Positions 1 to 8,598 of a stretch of 64,000 nucleotides of DNA are shown here, in pieces. The stretch spans positions 868,001-932,000 of the forward strand of contig NZ_JACOGC010000001.1 of assembly GCF_014284195.1 (NCBI RefSeq), in the 5' to 3' direction. The notes below the pieces were generated by a model, which worked only from the letters and a program-made list of their open reading frames with translations, was not told the origin of the DNA and made no database searches. A program made the position numbers and the translations under genes. This stretch comes from Cognatundibacterium griseum. GTDB taxonomy: Bacteria; Pseudomonadota; Gammaproteobacteria; Burkholderiales; Burkholderiaceae_D. Within the stretch, counting starts at the first letter, position 1. Each line of letters opens with the position of its first letter.

Positions 1-872
1 GGAGCCAGCCGGTTTGCCAGCTGGCCGGTGCCGGCACCCTGATTGGCATGGGTATCCCAGCCGCCGAGCGCCATGAATACCAGCTGGATATTCGGATCAT
101 TGCGCATCAGTGTGGCAACCCGGGTGCTGTCATCCGGAAAGCCGTTCGGCAGCGGTGCCCCGCCATCGGCAATCTGCTGTTCATTTTGCATGGCGGCAGA
201 CATCATTTCCTGATGCGCGCTGCGGGCTTCCTGATAAGCCTGGGCATAGCGGGAATTATTCTGGTAAAGCTGGCTGAAAGCGGAGCCGACTTTGGGCTGG
301 TCGAGTACATTGGCGCGGGTTCCGGCTGCGCCGCTGGCGATGTTGGTGGCGATCGCCTGACCGCTCAGAATGCGCGGCATGGTGGCGCCGATGCTGATGG
401 CGCGGGTCGGTGTTGAGTTGCCGGGCAGGCTGGCGAGCAGGCGGTTGAGCCAGCCATCGGGTGTATTTTTCTTGCCGGGCGTGGCCGATTCCATGTAATC
501 CTGCGCATCGAAATGCGAGCGGGTGAAATCCGGTGAACCGCTGGCATGCACAAAGGTCAGTTTTTTCTCATCCCACAAACTGCGCAGATCTGCCAGTGCA
601 GGATGCAGTCCGAAATAACCGTCCAGATCGAGCACGCCGTTCTCCTGTCCCGGTGCCTTGAGCGCAATACCGGGGCGTGCCTGCTGATAATCGCGGTCGG
701 CATACGGTGCCACGACATTCAGGCCATCGACCGCACCGCGCAGCATGATAACGATGACTTTTTTGCCGGATGGAAGGGCAGCGTTGCTGCTGGCGGCCCA
801 GATCGTCGGACTGACTGGCAGCAGCAGGCCGGAGCCCATCATCAGCGTGTGCAGGAAATTTCTTCTTTTCAT
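1..872 (-). CDS. DUF1501 family secreted protein, C-terminus cut by window edge
   Basis: The frame is open from an ATG at 872 to the window edge, so about 290 residues are visible and the C-terminus is missing. The N-terminus MKRRNFLHTL carries a twin-arginine motif followed by a hydrophobic stretch, as expected for Tat export. Downstream there is MLRGAVDGLNVVAPY and, near residue 280, LGGWDTHANQG, both typical of DUF1501 (COG4102) proteins. AGGAG lies six bases before the ATG. It follows the DUF1800 gene by 19 bp on the same strand, and these two families are commonly paired. Function is unknown. The family is distantly related to alkaline-phosphatase/sulfatase folds, which is family knowledge rather than something seen here. 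Confidence 0.88.
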   Translation of the reverse strand, partial: MKRRNFLHTLMMGSGLLLPVSPTIWAASSNAALPSGKKVIVIMLRGAVDGLNVVAPYADRDYQQARPGIALKAPGQENGVLDLDGYFGLHPALADLRSLWDEKKLTFVHASGSPDFTRSHFDAQDYMESATPGKKNTPDGWLNRLLASLPGNSTPTRAISIGATMPRILSGQAIATNIASGAAGTRANVLDQPKVGSAFSQLYQNNSRYAQAYQEARSAHQEMMSAAMQNEQQIADGGAPLPNGFPDDSTRVATLMRNDPNIQLVFMALGGWDTHANQGAGTGQLANRLA

Positions 873-891
873 GTCGTGCTCCTGGCAGAGA

Positions 892-2496
892 TCAGTGCTG
901 CATAAAATCCGGGCTGCCGAGCATCAGCGCAGCGCGCAAGGCAGCCGGTTGTTGATGGATGACGTTGAGTGTGACAGGTGTCAGCAGAGGCCCCAGCGCG
1001 GTTTGCAGCTGCACCGGGTCAGGGGGCGGCATCAGCTGGCGTGGCGGTGTTTTTTCCATGCTGATTTTCTCCATCTGTTTCTCCGTATTTTTTTCTATGC
1101 GTTTCATTCCGGCAGCCTGGCCGTTTTCCAGCGATTGCAACAGCGGCAGATAACCGCCGCCGAGCGCAGTGGCAAAATTGATGCGGCGGCTTAAGGCGTC
1201 GGGATTGAGCCAGGCAGTTTCGGTATTTTTATAGCCATCCGGCGTCTGGCTGCCATATAAAGGCATACCCAGCTGCGCCAGCGTGCCAAGCACAGGGCGG
1301 ATATTCTGCACCGGTGTGCCGGTGGCGCGCAGTGCCGACAGGGTGAACTGATACGGTGTTTTGTACTTGCTGCCGTAGTTCGCGGGTGAGCGGAATTCCG
1401 GGCTGTGGAACAAGGTGTCCAGAACGGCGCGGATATCGCCCTGCGTGTCCAGATAACGCTGCGCCAGCCGTTCCACCAGCGCGGTGGGCGGCTGGTCGGC
1501 GACAAAGTACTGCGCCAGCTGGAAGCTCAGGTGATGGGCCGTGGCAGGGTGCATGGCCAGCACATCCAGCGCGTGCTCTCCCTCATTGCGGCCGTCGGCG
1601 CGGATGGTCTGTCCCAGCCATTGCTTGCTGCCGTCATCATGACGCGCCATGTCGAAGATAAAATTCTGATTCCGCGACACCATGCTGCGCGGATCGAAAG
1701 TCCAGCCGGTCAGCATCCTCGCCAGTTCAGTCACATCGTTCTGGGTATAGCCGCCATCGACGCCCAGCGTGTGCAATTCCATCAGTTCCCGCGCATAGTT
1801 TTCGTTCAGGCCGGCAGATTTTCCTTTTTGCCCCTGTGCACCGCGCTGCCGTGGATTGGCATGAAAATCGGCAGCGGTGGACAGCCAGTTATCGAGATAA
1901 AACAACATTGCGGGATGCCTGGCTGTCGCGCCCAGCAGGTCGCGGAAATGGCCGAATACGTAAGGACGGATGGCATCGCGTTCGTAGCTGGCGATCAGTG
2001 CGCGGTCGAACCCCTTGGCTTCGTAGACGTTGAAGTGATTGAACCAGAAATCGACCATGACTTCTTCAAGCTGACGCGGGCTTTCCAGTGCGCGCCAGAG
2101 CCGGGCAGCGGCAGTCTGTTCCATGATCGAGCCGACCAGTTCGCGGCGGTGTTTTTTCGACTCCTCGCTGTCATCGCGCGCATCTTTCAGCGCTTTCTGG
2201 TATTGGTACAGCACGGTGCCGGGGCTGGCGCTGAGTATCGATAACTGCGCCAGTTTTTGCTGCAGCGTGTCCGGTAATGGAATATTTTCAGGATGCAGCT
2301 GCTGCGCAATATAGGCATCTGCCCCCATTTGCTGCAGGCTGGCAATATCGCCGGGACGCGGGCCGAAAGCGAGGCGGTTGAGCAGGTGCGCTGCTTCCTG
2401 ATCGGTGACTGGCGCAGCGGAGGCCGCCTGCGCCGGGCCGCACAGGGCCAGCCAGACAGGGAATACGAGGAGCACTGCCGAAACAGATGATTTCAT
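892..2496 (-). CDS. DUF1800 domain protein, secreted
   Basis: This 534-residue protein starts with a Sec signal peptide, cleavage likely after CGPAQA near residue 24. The mature N-terminus EAAHLLNRLAFGPRPGD and the central FWFNHFNVY and NYARELMELHTLGVDGGYTQ motifs are hallmarks of DUF1800 (COG5267). It is the first gene of a two-gene unit with the DUF1501 gene. There is no strong Shine-Dalgarno before the ATG. The C-terminal part contains a Met/Lys-rich insert around residues 460-490. The biochemical role of the family is unknown. The tandem arrangement suggests the two products work together outside the inner membrane. Confidence 0.9.
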   Translation of the reverse strand: MKSSVSAVLLVFPVWLALCGPAQAASAAPVTDQEAAHLLNRLAFGPRPGDIASLQQMGADAYIAQQLHPENIPLPDTLQQKLAQLSILSASPGTVLYQYQKALKDARDDSEESKKHRRELVGSIMEQTAAARLWRALESPRQLEEVMVDFWFNHFNVYEAKGFDRALIASYERDAIRPYVFGHFRDLLGATARHPAMLFYLDNWLSTAADFHANPRQRGAQGQKGKSAGLNENYARELMELHTLGVDGGYTQNDVTELARMLTGWTFDPRSMVSRNQNFIFDMARHDDGSKQWLGQTIRADGRNEGEHALDVLAMHPATAHHLSFQLAQYFVADQPPTALVERLAQRYLDTQGDIRAVLDTLFHSPEFRSPANYGSKYKTPYQFTLSALRATGTPVQNIRPVLGTLAQLGMPLYGSQTPDGYKNTETAWLNPDALSRRINFATALGGGYLPLLQSLENGQAAGMKRIEKNTEKQMEKISMEKTPPRQLMPPPDPVQLQTALGPLLTPVTLNVIHQQPAALRAALMLGSPDFMQH

Positions 2497-2734
2497 ATCG
2501 GATAACCCAATAATGGAGTGAACAAGGGCGGATGCCGGTCAGGGCATAACGGCGATGGTGCGTAAAAAGCTGACGTCAGACAAGTAACGATAAGTAAATC
2601 TGTGTATGTGTTTTGAGCAGACTGCTTAGAATGCAGGTCATCAACAGCAGCTGACCGGAAACAGCGAAGATGGCTGTCTTCTTTTTCGGGCAGTCGCGCG
2701 TTCTTATCAGAACCTGTCAGTAATGGAGAGACTC

Positions 2735-3202
2735 ATGAAAAAATTATTACTCATCGCTGCCCTCGCTTCGCCTCTGTGGCTCGGACCACAGGCGCAGGCG
2801 CAGGATGTGAACTTATCGCTGCAATTTGGTCAGCCGGGATTCTATGGACAAGTTGATATCGGAAATTTTCCCCGTCCGCAGCTGATGTACGATGAGCCAC
2901 TGATCATCGAACGGGTCGGCGTGATGCCGCCACCGCTGTATCTGATTGTTCCGCCCGGTCATATCAAGCACTGGGAAAAACACTGCTATCGCTATAATGC
3001 CTGTGGTCGTCCGGTCTATTTTGTGAATGAAAACTGGTACAACACGCAGGTGGTGCCGCGTTACCGTGATGATCGTTACCGTGATGAGCGCTATCGCGGC
3101 AATGGCGACCATGACGATGACCATGATCATGATCATGGTCGTGGACGTGACAAAGATCAGGATCATGACCGGGGTCATGGCCGGGGTCGTCACGACGACT
3201 GA
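2735..3202 (+). CDS. Secreted protein with His/Asp/Arg-rich tail
   Basis: A 155-residue protein. The start at 2735 is preferred over the in-frame ATG at 2723 because GGAGA sits six bases before it and the product then begins with a clean signal peptide ending QAQA near residue 22. The middle has a Pro-rich stretch (MPPPLYLIVPPGHIKHWEKHC) and two Cys residues, like a group of small periplasmic proteins of unknown function. The last 45 residues are nearly all His, Asp, Arg and Gly, with DHDHDH-type runs that could bind metal. That is inference. It is monocistronic and followed by a strong terminator. Confidence 0.75.
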   Translation: MKKLLLIAALASPLWLGPQAQAQDVNLSLQFGQPGFYGQVDIGNFPRPQLMYDEPLIIERVGVMPPPLYLIVPPGHIKHWEKHCYRYNACGRPVYFVNENWYNTQVVPRYRDDRYRDERYRGNGDHDDDHDHDHGRGRDKDQDHDRGHGRGRHDD

Positions 3203-3221
3203 GGTATCTGGCGTTTTGAAT

Positions 3222-3237
3222 ATACTGGGGGGAGTAT
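3222..3237. promoter_or_regulatory. G-tract palindrome, first copy (RcnR/FrmR operator-like)
   Basis: The sequence is ATACT, six G, AGTAT. The identical 16-mer occurs at 42790-42805. TACT-G-tract-AGTA is the form described for operators of the RcnR/CsoR/FrmR family. Here it overlaps a terminator between convergent genes, so a regulatory role at this copy is doubtful. Confidence 0.3.
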
Positions 3238-3258
3238 TGTTTACTCCCCCTTTTTTTT
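3228..3258 (+). terminator. Rho-independent terminator after the His/Asp-rich protein gene
   Basis: A perfect 9-bp stem (3228-3236 with 3242-3250) and 5-base loop are followed by eight T residues. The left arm overlaps the G-tract palindrome at 3222-3237. Confidence 0.85.
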
Positions 3259-3432
3259 ATCAGGGCATCAACCTCTTTTTAAGACATACTCCCCGGTTTG
3301 AATATCAATGATGACCGGGGCAACAAAGACAATCCAGGATTTCGTACCAGCCGGGAGCGGCCAGCCAGTATCCCGCTCCGTTTGACACAGACGGCATGAT
3401 GCCGACTGCGTCAGCGGTGTGCAAAGCAGCCT

Positions 3433-4089
3433 TTATTTTTGTAAAGGCATGGCTTGCAGATAGGCAGCGATATTCTCCATATTTTCCTTGCTGAGGCCGT
3501 GGGCAATGTTTTTCATGATGCTGCCTTCGGGACGTTCATCAGTCCGTTGAAATACCATGAGCTGTTTGACCACGTAATCGGCATGCTGTCCCGCGAGGCT
3601 GGGAAACTGCCCCATGCCTTCGCCTTTCGCGCCGTGACACGTGGCGCAGGCCGGGGTGCTGCTGGAAACGATGCCGCTTTCAAAAATCTTTTTCCCTTCC
3701 TGAAAGGCCACAGTGTCAGCCTGTTTGCCAGCAGCAGGTTTCTGCGCGGAAAAGTAATCGGCCAGGCCGGAAATCTGTTCATCGCTTAAGCGTGCGCTCA
3801 GGCCCCACATGTATTCAAATCCTGCCGGATCAGAGCGCCCGTGCGTCTTAAAGGATTTGAGTTGCGCCGTCAGATAGGCCGGAGTTTGTCCTGCCAGATG
3901 AGGAAAATTCGGCGATGTCGAGACTCCGGTCACGCCGTGGCAGTTAGCGCAGACCTGCATGGCAATGACGGGGGCTTTGACGTTGCTGTCGTCCAGTGCG
4001 CGCGAGCGCTCGGTGGAGCTGCAGGCGCTCAGCGCCACGACAGCCAGCGATGCCAGGGAGAAGTTCAGGCGGGTCAGTGTCGGCATCAT
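3433..4089 (-). CDS. Diheme cytochrome c (c4-like), predicted lipoprotein
   Basis: A 218-residue protein with two covalent heme motifs, CANCH at about residues 47-51 and CATCH at about 148-152, each followed by an alpha-helical class I cytochrome domain. This is the two-domain layout of cytochrome c4. The N-terminus is hydrophobic and ends in LSAC, a lipobox, so the protein is probably a membrane-anchored periplasmic electron carrier. The start at 4089 lies one base after the stop of the upstream cytochrome-porin gene, with GGGGAG about ten bases before it, implying translational coupling. An upstream in-frame ATG at 4206 would give a long overlap and no signal peptide. It probably passes electrons to or from the cytochrome-porin, an inference from the operon. 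Confidence 0.9.
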   Translation of the reverse strand: MMPTLTRLNFSLASLAVVALSACSSTERSRALDDSNVKAPVIAMQVCANCHGVTGVSTSPNFPHLAGQTPAYLTAQLKSFKTHGRSDPAGFEYMWGLSARLSDEQISGLADYFSAQKPAAGKQADTVAFQEGKKIFESGIVSSSTPACATCHGAKGEGMGQFPSLAGQHADYVVKQLMVFQRTDERPEGSIMKNIAHGLSKENMENIAAYLQAMPLQK

Positions 4090-4090
4090 G

Positions 4091-5413
4091 TTAGTAAGCT
4101 CCCCATACATACAGGAAAAATGTATTGTTGTCTTTCGGATTCCGGCCAGCACCATCGTAGTTGGACGAAGCACCCTGATAGCGGTTGAATGAGAAATACT
4201 GTGCACCGACTCTCACATATTGAACCGGCATCCAGAACACTTCAGGCACCCAGCCGCGGGCATCGGGATTACCGGTATTGGTCGGGTACAGCGTGGCATC
4301 GGTTGTGCCGGTGGTGCTGAAGTAACTCAGGCTGGCTCCATATTTGGCGCGGTACACATAGCTGGCCTTGGCACGGAACTGATTCAGCGTGTTACTGCTG
4401 TTATTGGCTATGCCGGTCACGTCGCCATTACTGATATTTTCCCGGATATAGCTGATCTGCGCGGTGATGGTATGCGGATCCAGCAAATACTGGTATTGCG
4501 CATCGAAACCACGATCGCGGTAATGCGTGACCGGACCGGAAGGATTCAGGTTGTCCGGATAAATGTCGCCATTGAAGGCAAACATGCCGATCATCGCGCT
4601 GTGCGGACCCCAGTCGTGATTCAGTGCAACCCGGACATAAGGGTTCACGCCTTTGAGCTGCACCTGATCAACCGACTTGGTACCCTGACTCAGGAAAGAC
4701 CAGGCGCCATCGGCGCTCTTGTAGCCGGCGACTTCGGCATACAGCAGATTATTCCAGAACGCATACGCTCCGACACCTGCCACCTTGGCGCCGAGTTGCG
4801 ACACCATCGGCGTGACGTCCGGACCGGTCACGCCAAAGGCGGTGGGCACGTATTGCAACCAGGCGGGTGCTGTATTCCAGGGATCACTGACTGACGGATT
4901 ATTGCTGAGGGTGAGTCCGACGATAAGATCCTTGTCAGGTGCGATGAAGCGGTCGGCATAACGCAGATCAAAATTGTCCGATGCCCATTTGCCGTCCCAT
5001 TGGCCGGTGTCGGGATTCTGACTGTTGTAATTGTTGTAGGTTGCCTGCGCAAAAATACCGACGTTGTTGGTGATTTTTCCGGCTAAAAAGACGCTGCCGG
5101 TCTGGAACAGCGCCGTGGCGTCTTTGGCAAATGCGGCATCGCTGGTCGGATTGGATGTTTTGGTCGCGCTCAGCACACCCATGGCAGACAAGGGAACCGT
5201 GCGCGAACCGATCGTGTAGCCAGTTAGTTTGAACAGGCGACCATAAGTGGTCAGCTCAGGAAATTGTCCGCCGGCATGGCAGGCGACGCAGTTTTGTCCG
5301 GTCTGCCGTGCAAAGGCAGGTAAGGCATTCGCCAGTTGCGGCAACACGGCTGTGAGAATCAGAGCGGCGAAAACAATCAGACGCCGGATCCGTTGCTGAA
5401 AAAAGTGCACCAT
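4091..5413 (-). CDS. Monoheme cytochrome fused to outer-membrane beta-barrel (Cyc2-like)
   Basis: A 440-residue protein with a Sec signal peptide (cleavage near ANA, residue 30). A single heme motif CVACH follows at residues 42-46, then FPELTTYGRLFKLTGY. The remaining ~370 residues alternate polar and hydrophobic residues, are rich in Tyr, Asn and Gly, and end in an aromatic residue (YVWGAY), as in an outer-membrane barrel. A short monoheme head plus porin is the architecture of Cyc2, the fused cytochrome-porin of iron-oxidising bacteria. The head motif (ARQTG, CxxCH, LTxxGRxFKLxGY) resembles that family. The ATG at 5413 has GGAG six bases upstream. It is first in an operon with a diheme cytochrome. 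Whether it oxidises iron or another extracellular donor is not shown. Confidence 0.8.
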   Translation of the reverse strand: MVHFFQQRIRRLIVFAALILTAVLPQLANALPAFARQTGQNCVACHAGGQFPELTTYGRLFKLTGYTIGSRTVPLSAMGVLSATKTSNPTSDAAFAKDATALFQTGSVFLAGKITNNVGIFAQATYNNYNSQNPDTGQWDGKWASDNFDLRYADRFIAPDKDLIVGLTLSNNPSVSDPWNTAPAWLQYVPTAFGVTGPDVTPMVSQLGAKVAGVGAYAFWNNLLYAEVAGYKSADGAWSFLSQGTKSVDQVQLKGVNPYVRVALNHDWGPHSAMIGMFAFNGDIYPDNLNPSGPVTHYRDRGFDAQYQYLLDPHTITAQISYIRENISNGDVTGIANNSSNTLNQFRAKASYVYRAKYGASLSYFSTTGTTDATLYPTNTGNPDARGWVPEVFWMPVQYVRVGAQYFSFNRYQGASSNYDGAGRNPKDNNTFFLYVWGAY

Positions 5414-5523
5414 ACATGACTCCAGTCTGGACAAAAATTGTTCCGGAAAACACAAGTTGCGACAGATCAGGAGCTGCAGTGATAAGAAGGAATGTGCACG
5501 TCTGCTGATGATCTTCTTGCTGC

Positions 5524-5564
5524 ATAGTAGGTGCTGATACTCTGTGACGGTTGATGCAGATCAA
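5524..5564 (-). promoter_or_regulatory. FNR/ANR box and -10 of the cytochrome operon
   Basis: TTGATGCAGATCAA at 5551-5564 is a perfect match to the FNR/ANR consensus TTGAT-N4-ATCAA. On the minus strand it is followed after 21 bases by TACTAT (5529-5524), a good -10 hexamer. This is close to the geometry of a class II FNR-activated promoter (box centred near -41.5). The predicted transcript starts about 100 bases before the cytochrome-porin ATG at 5413. The pair is therefore probably induced at low oxygen. Confidence 0.7.
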
Positions 5565-5755
5565 CATAATATGGCTTGTATCACCGTTACCGGATTTTGA
5601 TGTTGCTTAACAACAGTACAGGCTCTTACAGCGGCTGTACGGTGTGACATGGCTGGATTACAGACAGAAACATCTTGTAACTAACCCGTTCCTGAATGAG
5701 ACAGACGTTCTCTGGAGTTCTCTGGAAAATGCCAGAAAACACCATAAAAACGCTA
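5565..5755. other. Intergenic stretch without a supported gene
   Basis: The whole gap between the cytochrome operon start (5413) and the nrdJ stop (5829) is about 415 bases. Apart from the FNR promoter and the nrdJ terminator I see nothing convincing. Short open frames here lack ribosome-binding sites and coding character. Confidence 0.5.
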
Positions 5756-5780
5756 TAAAAAAGCCACCGTGCCCGGTGGC
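5756..5780 (-). terminator. Terminator of nrdJ
   Basis: On the minus strand GCCACC-GGGCAC-GGTGGC is followed by TTTTTTA. A second hairpin (5790-5811, CCGGCAGC/GCTGCCGG) lies between it and the nrdJ stop codon. Confidence 0.8.
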
Positions 5781-5828
5781 TGGAATAATCCGGCAGCCTT
5801 GGCGCTGCCGGATAGATAAGGCGGCAGA

Positions 5829-8351
5829 TCAGCCGCACGCACCCACATAGCCGCACGAAACGCAGCGGCTGCAACCATCAATTTTTTGCAGGGCATGTGC
5901 GCCGCACTCAGGGCATTTTTTGCCGGTCGGCACATAGCTGATCGGTGCGGTTTCTGCTTCATAGGTCAGGTTATCCAGACCGTATTGCTGCATGCGTGAC
6001 TTGAATTTTTCTGCCAGCACGGTAACCGGAATCTGGTTGCCGGATGCGTCCAGATAACCGCGCTTCATCAGGATGCGTTGCAGGGAATAGCCGATCGCGG
6101 CGACTTCCGATTCGTGGAACAGCGGAGCCTGCGAGCCATCGTCTTTGGTGATGGTGCCGCAACGCACAGTACCCTTGTCCCAGACCACTTCACGCATGTC
6201 TGCCAGCGCTTTGGCAATCGAGCCGCCGGAGCGCGCCGCCATCGATAACAGGCGCATGCTGGCGGAAATCCATTGCTGGCCATCGTTTTTCTGCCCGGCC
6301 GGCATGAAGAATTCAAACGGGCGTTCAATGGTCACGCGTTCCCCGCCGACCAGACCCTGCACATGAATGAAGCTCACCGTCAGATACACGGTTTTCTTGC
6401 CTTCATAGGTCATGTATTGCACTTTGGAGGTCACGGATTCCAGGTCGCCGAACGGGCGGCCATCGAATTGCTTGCGCAGCAGATCTTCGTCCGGCAAGGT
6501 TTTCGTTTCCGGTGCGGTCTCGGTGGCGGTATTGACCGACAGGACGCTGCCGAGAATATTGTTCGGACGATAGGTCGCCAGCCCCTTGAGGCCGGCACGC
6601 CAGGCGTCCATATACAGGTTCTGGAAATCGGCGTAAGGATAATCGGCGGGAACATTGACCGTTTTGGAAATCGACGAATCGATGTAAGGCTGAACTACCT
6701 GCAGCATTTTCATGTGGTCGCTGGCCGACATATTCAGCGCCGTCACAAACTGATGCGGCAGTTTACTGTCGTCTGAGACATCGTTACCCATGGCGCGATA
6801 CAGCCGCCACGCATGATCGGCAACCTCATAGATGCGGGCATCACCGGCAGCCATACGTTTTTTCCGGTTATAGACCCAGGAAAAAGCCGGTTCAATACCA
6901 TTCGATGCATTGTCGGCAAACGCCAGCGTGATGGTGCCGGTTGGCGCAATCGACAACAGGTGCGAATTGCGCAGGCCGTGTTTGGCAATCGCTTTGCGGA
7001 TATCTTTCGGCAGCCGCTGTGCAAATACGCCTGCCAGATAACGGGTGCTGTCGAACAGAGGGAAGGCACCTTTTTCTTTCGCCAGTTCGGTCGAGGCAAG
7101 GTAGGCGGCATCGCGCATTGCTTCAGAAACCTGGCGCGCAAATTCACGGCCTTCTTCGGAGTCGTAGCGTATGCCCAGCATCACCAGACTGCTGCCCAGA
7201 CCGAGGAAGCCGAGGCCGACCCGTCGTTTCGACATGGCTTCTGCTTCCTGCTGCGGCAAAGGCCAGGCAGTGGCATTCAGGACGTTATCGAGCATCCGGG
7301 TGGCGACCGTGACGACTTCCTGAAAGGCTTCGGTGTCAAAGCTGGCGGCTACCGTGAACGGGTTGCGCACAAAGCGCGTCAGGTTCACTGAGCCGAGGCA
7401 GCAGCAGCCGTAATCGGGCAAAGGCTGTTCGGCGCATGGATTGGTGGCTTCAATCTTTTCACAGTAGTACAGATTGTTTTCAGCGTTCATGCGCGACAGG
7501 AACAGGATGCCAGGCTCCGCATGATCATAGGTGGATTGCATGACGAGATCCCACAGCTCACGGGCACGCAGGGTCTGATACACCCACATGCCGTCTTCAC
7601 GCTGATAGGCCCCGGCTGCCTTGCTTTCCTCACTTGGTTCGGCCTTGTGCACCAGACAGAAATCGGTGTCATTGGCAACGGCTTCCATGAATTCATCGGT
7701 GACGCCGATGGAGATATTAAAATTGGTCAGCCCGCCCTGGTCTTTGGAGCGGATGAATTCCAGAATATCGGGATGGTCGCCGCGCAGCACGCCCATCTGC
7801 GCACCACGCCGGGCACCGGCGGATTCGACCGTTGAGCACGATGCATTGAATACCTGCATGAAGGAAACCGGTCCTGACGCCCGCGAGCGGGTACCGCGCA
7901 CCAGCGCATCTTTCGGGCGGATGCTGGAGAAATCGTAGCCCACACCGCCACCACGCCGCATCGTTTCTGCGGCATCGGCCAGCGCTGCGTAAATACCTGG
8001 CTTGCCATCGGTCGGGTTGGAAACCGAGTCGCCGACTGGCTGTACGAAACAGTTGATCAGGGTGGCGCGCAAATCCATACCTGCTGCAGAGTTAATCCGT
8101 CCGGCCGGTACGAAGCCGTTTTTCTGCGCCCATAAGAATTTTTCTTCGTAGTAAGCCTGTACATCAGCCTGCTCAACACTGGCCAACGCCCGGGCGACAC
8201 GGGTTTGTACATCATTGATGGTGACTTCATCACCTTTGGCATATTTTTCCAGTAATACGTCGAGAGAAATTTCCTGGGGCGCCATGTCGGTTATTCCTAG
8301 CATTTTGTCATTTGCATTCATGTTGAGCTTGTCTGTCTGATGGAGTTGCAT
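5829..8351 (-). CDS. nrdJ: Adenosylcobalamin-dependent (class II) ribonucleotide reductase
   Basis: An 840-residue protein that reduces ribonucleotides to deoxyribonucleotides with a B12-generated thiyl radical, independent of oxygen. An ATP-cone-like N-terminus is not evident. The catalytic barrel carries [23 protein letters not shown] and [18 protein letters not shown], which contains the conserved Asn-Pro-Cys and Glu. The C-terminal tail has a CPECG...[14 protein letters not shown] cluster, matching the Cys-rich C-terminus of this subgroup. The first ATG is at 8351. A Shine-Dalgarno-like TAGGA nine bases before the ATG at 8285 ([15 protein letters not shown]) suggests that may be the real start. 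I found no recognisable cobalamin riboswitch upstream. Confidence 0.95.
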   Translation of the reverse strand: MQLHQTDKLNMNANDKMLGITDMAPQEISLDVLLEKYAKGDEVTINDVQTRVARALASVEQADVQAYYEEKFLWAQKNGFVPAGRINSAAGMDLRATLINCFVQPVGDSVSNPTDGKPGIYAALADAAETMRRGGGVGYDFSSIRPKDALVRGTRSRASGPVSFMQVFNASCSTVESAGARRGAQMGVLRGDHPDILEFIRSKDQGGLTNFNISIGVTDEFMEAVANDTDFCLVHKAEPSEESKAAGAYQREDGMWVYQTLRARELWDLVMQSTYDHAEPGILFLSRMNAENNLYYCEKIEATNPCAEQPLPDYGCCCLGSVNLTRFVRNPFTVAASFDTEAFQEVVTVATRMLDNVLNATAWPLPQQEAEAMSKRRVGLGFLGLGSSLVMLGIRYDSEEGREFARQVSEAMRDAAYLASTELAKEKGAFPLFDSTRYLAGVFAQRLPKDIRKAIAKHGLRNSHLLSIAPTGTITLAFADNASNGIEPAFSWVYNRKKRMAAGDARIYEVADHAWRLYRAMGNDVSDDSKLPHQFVTALNMSASDHMKMLQVVQPYIDSSISKTVNVPADYPYADFQNLYMDAWRAGLKGLATYRPNNILGSVLSVNTATETAPETKTLPDEDLLRKQFDGRPFGDLESVTSKVQYMTYEGKKTVYLTVSFIHVQGLVGGERVTIERPFEFFMPAGQKNDGQQWISASMRLLSMAARSGGSIAKALADMREVVWDKGTVRCGTITKDDGSQAPLFHESEVAAIGYSLQRILMKRGYLDASGNQIPVTVLAEKFKSRMQQYGLDNLTYEAETAPISYVPTGKKCPECGAHALQKIDGCSRCVSCGYVGACG

Positions 8352-8388
8352 TGTGTGATGAAGCCGTGATGCCGGAACCGTGATGTCA

Positions 8389-8538
8389 TCAGTGAATCAA
8401 CATGGCAAGTCTGGGTGCACCGGCGGCTTCAGTATAGTAGGCAATACCGGTTTTGCCTTGATAGTCGTCAAGCAGGGCAATTTCGTTGCCAATACCCTGC
8501 AAAGCGTTCCGTTTTGTTGCGATGTGACTTGACTTCAT
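8389..8538 (-). CDS. Possible 49-residue small protein upstream of nrdJ
   Basis: An ATG at 8538 opens a 49-codon frame on the same strand as nrdJ, ending 38 bases before its first possible start. The product contains [20 protein letters not shown] and looks like protein in composition (acidic, mixed hydrophobic, no low complexity). No good Shine-Dalgarno is visible and the family is not recognised. It lies just after the hairpin that probably ends waaA transcription, so it would be the first gene of the nrdJ unit. It could equally be a remnant. Confidence 0.35.
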   Translation of the reverse strand: MKSSHIATKRNALQGIGNEIALLDDYQGKTGIAYYTEAAGAPRLAMLIH

Positions 8539-8540
8539 GT

Positions 8541-8569
8541 GAAAAACGGCAAACCGGCATTTCTGCCGG
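8541..8569 (-). terminator. Probable terminator of waaA
   Basis: On the minus strand CCGGCA-GAAA-TGCCGG (8569-8554) with a stable GAAA loop is followed by TTTGCCGTTTTT. The U-tract is imperfect. Confidence 0.5.
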
Positions 8570-8598
8570 ATGACGCAATGGCGACACAGGTTGTGCTG

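Noticed and set aside
1405..2244. A 279-codon plus-strand frame opposite the DUF1800 gene
   Set aside because: Shadow of a well-supported gene, no start signal, no family.
3286..3320. Hairpin CCCCGGT / ACCGGGG between convergent genes
   Set aside because: Seven-bp stem with a 16-base loop and no T-tract; too weak to call as a terminator of the cytochrome operon.
8286..8388. Cobalamin riboswitch expected before B12-dependent nrdJ
   Set aside because: No B12-box or matching helices could be recognised in the leader by eye. A covariance-model scan would be needed to exclude it fully.
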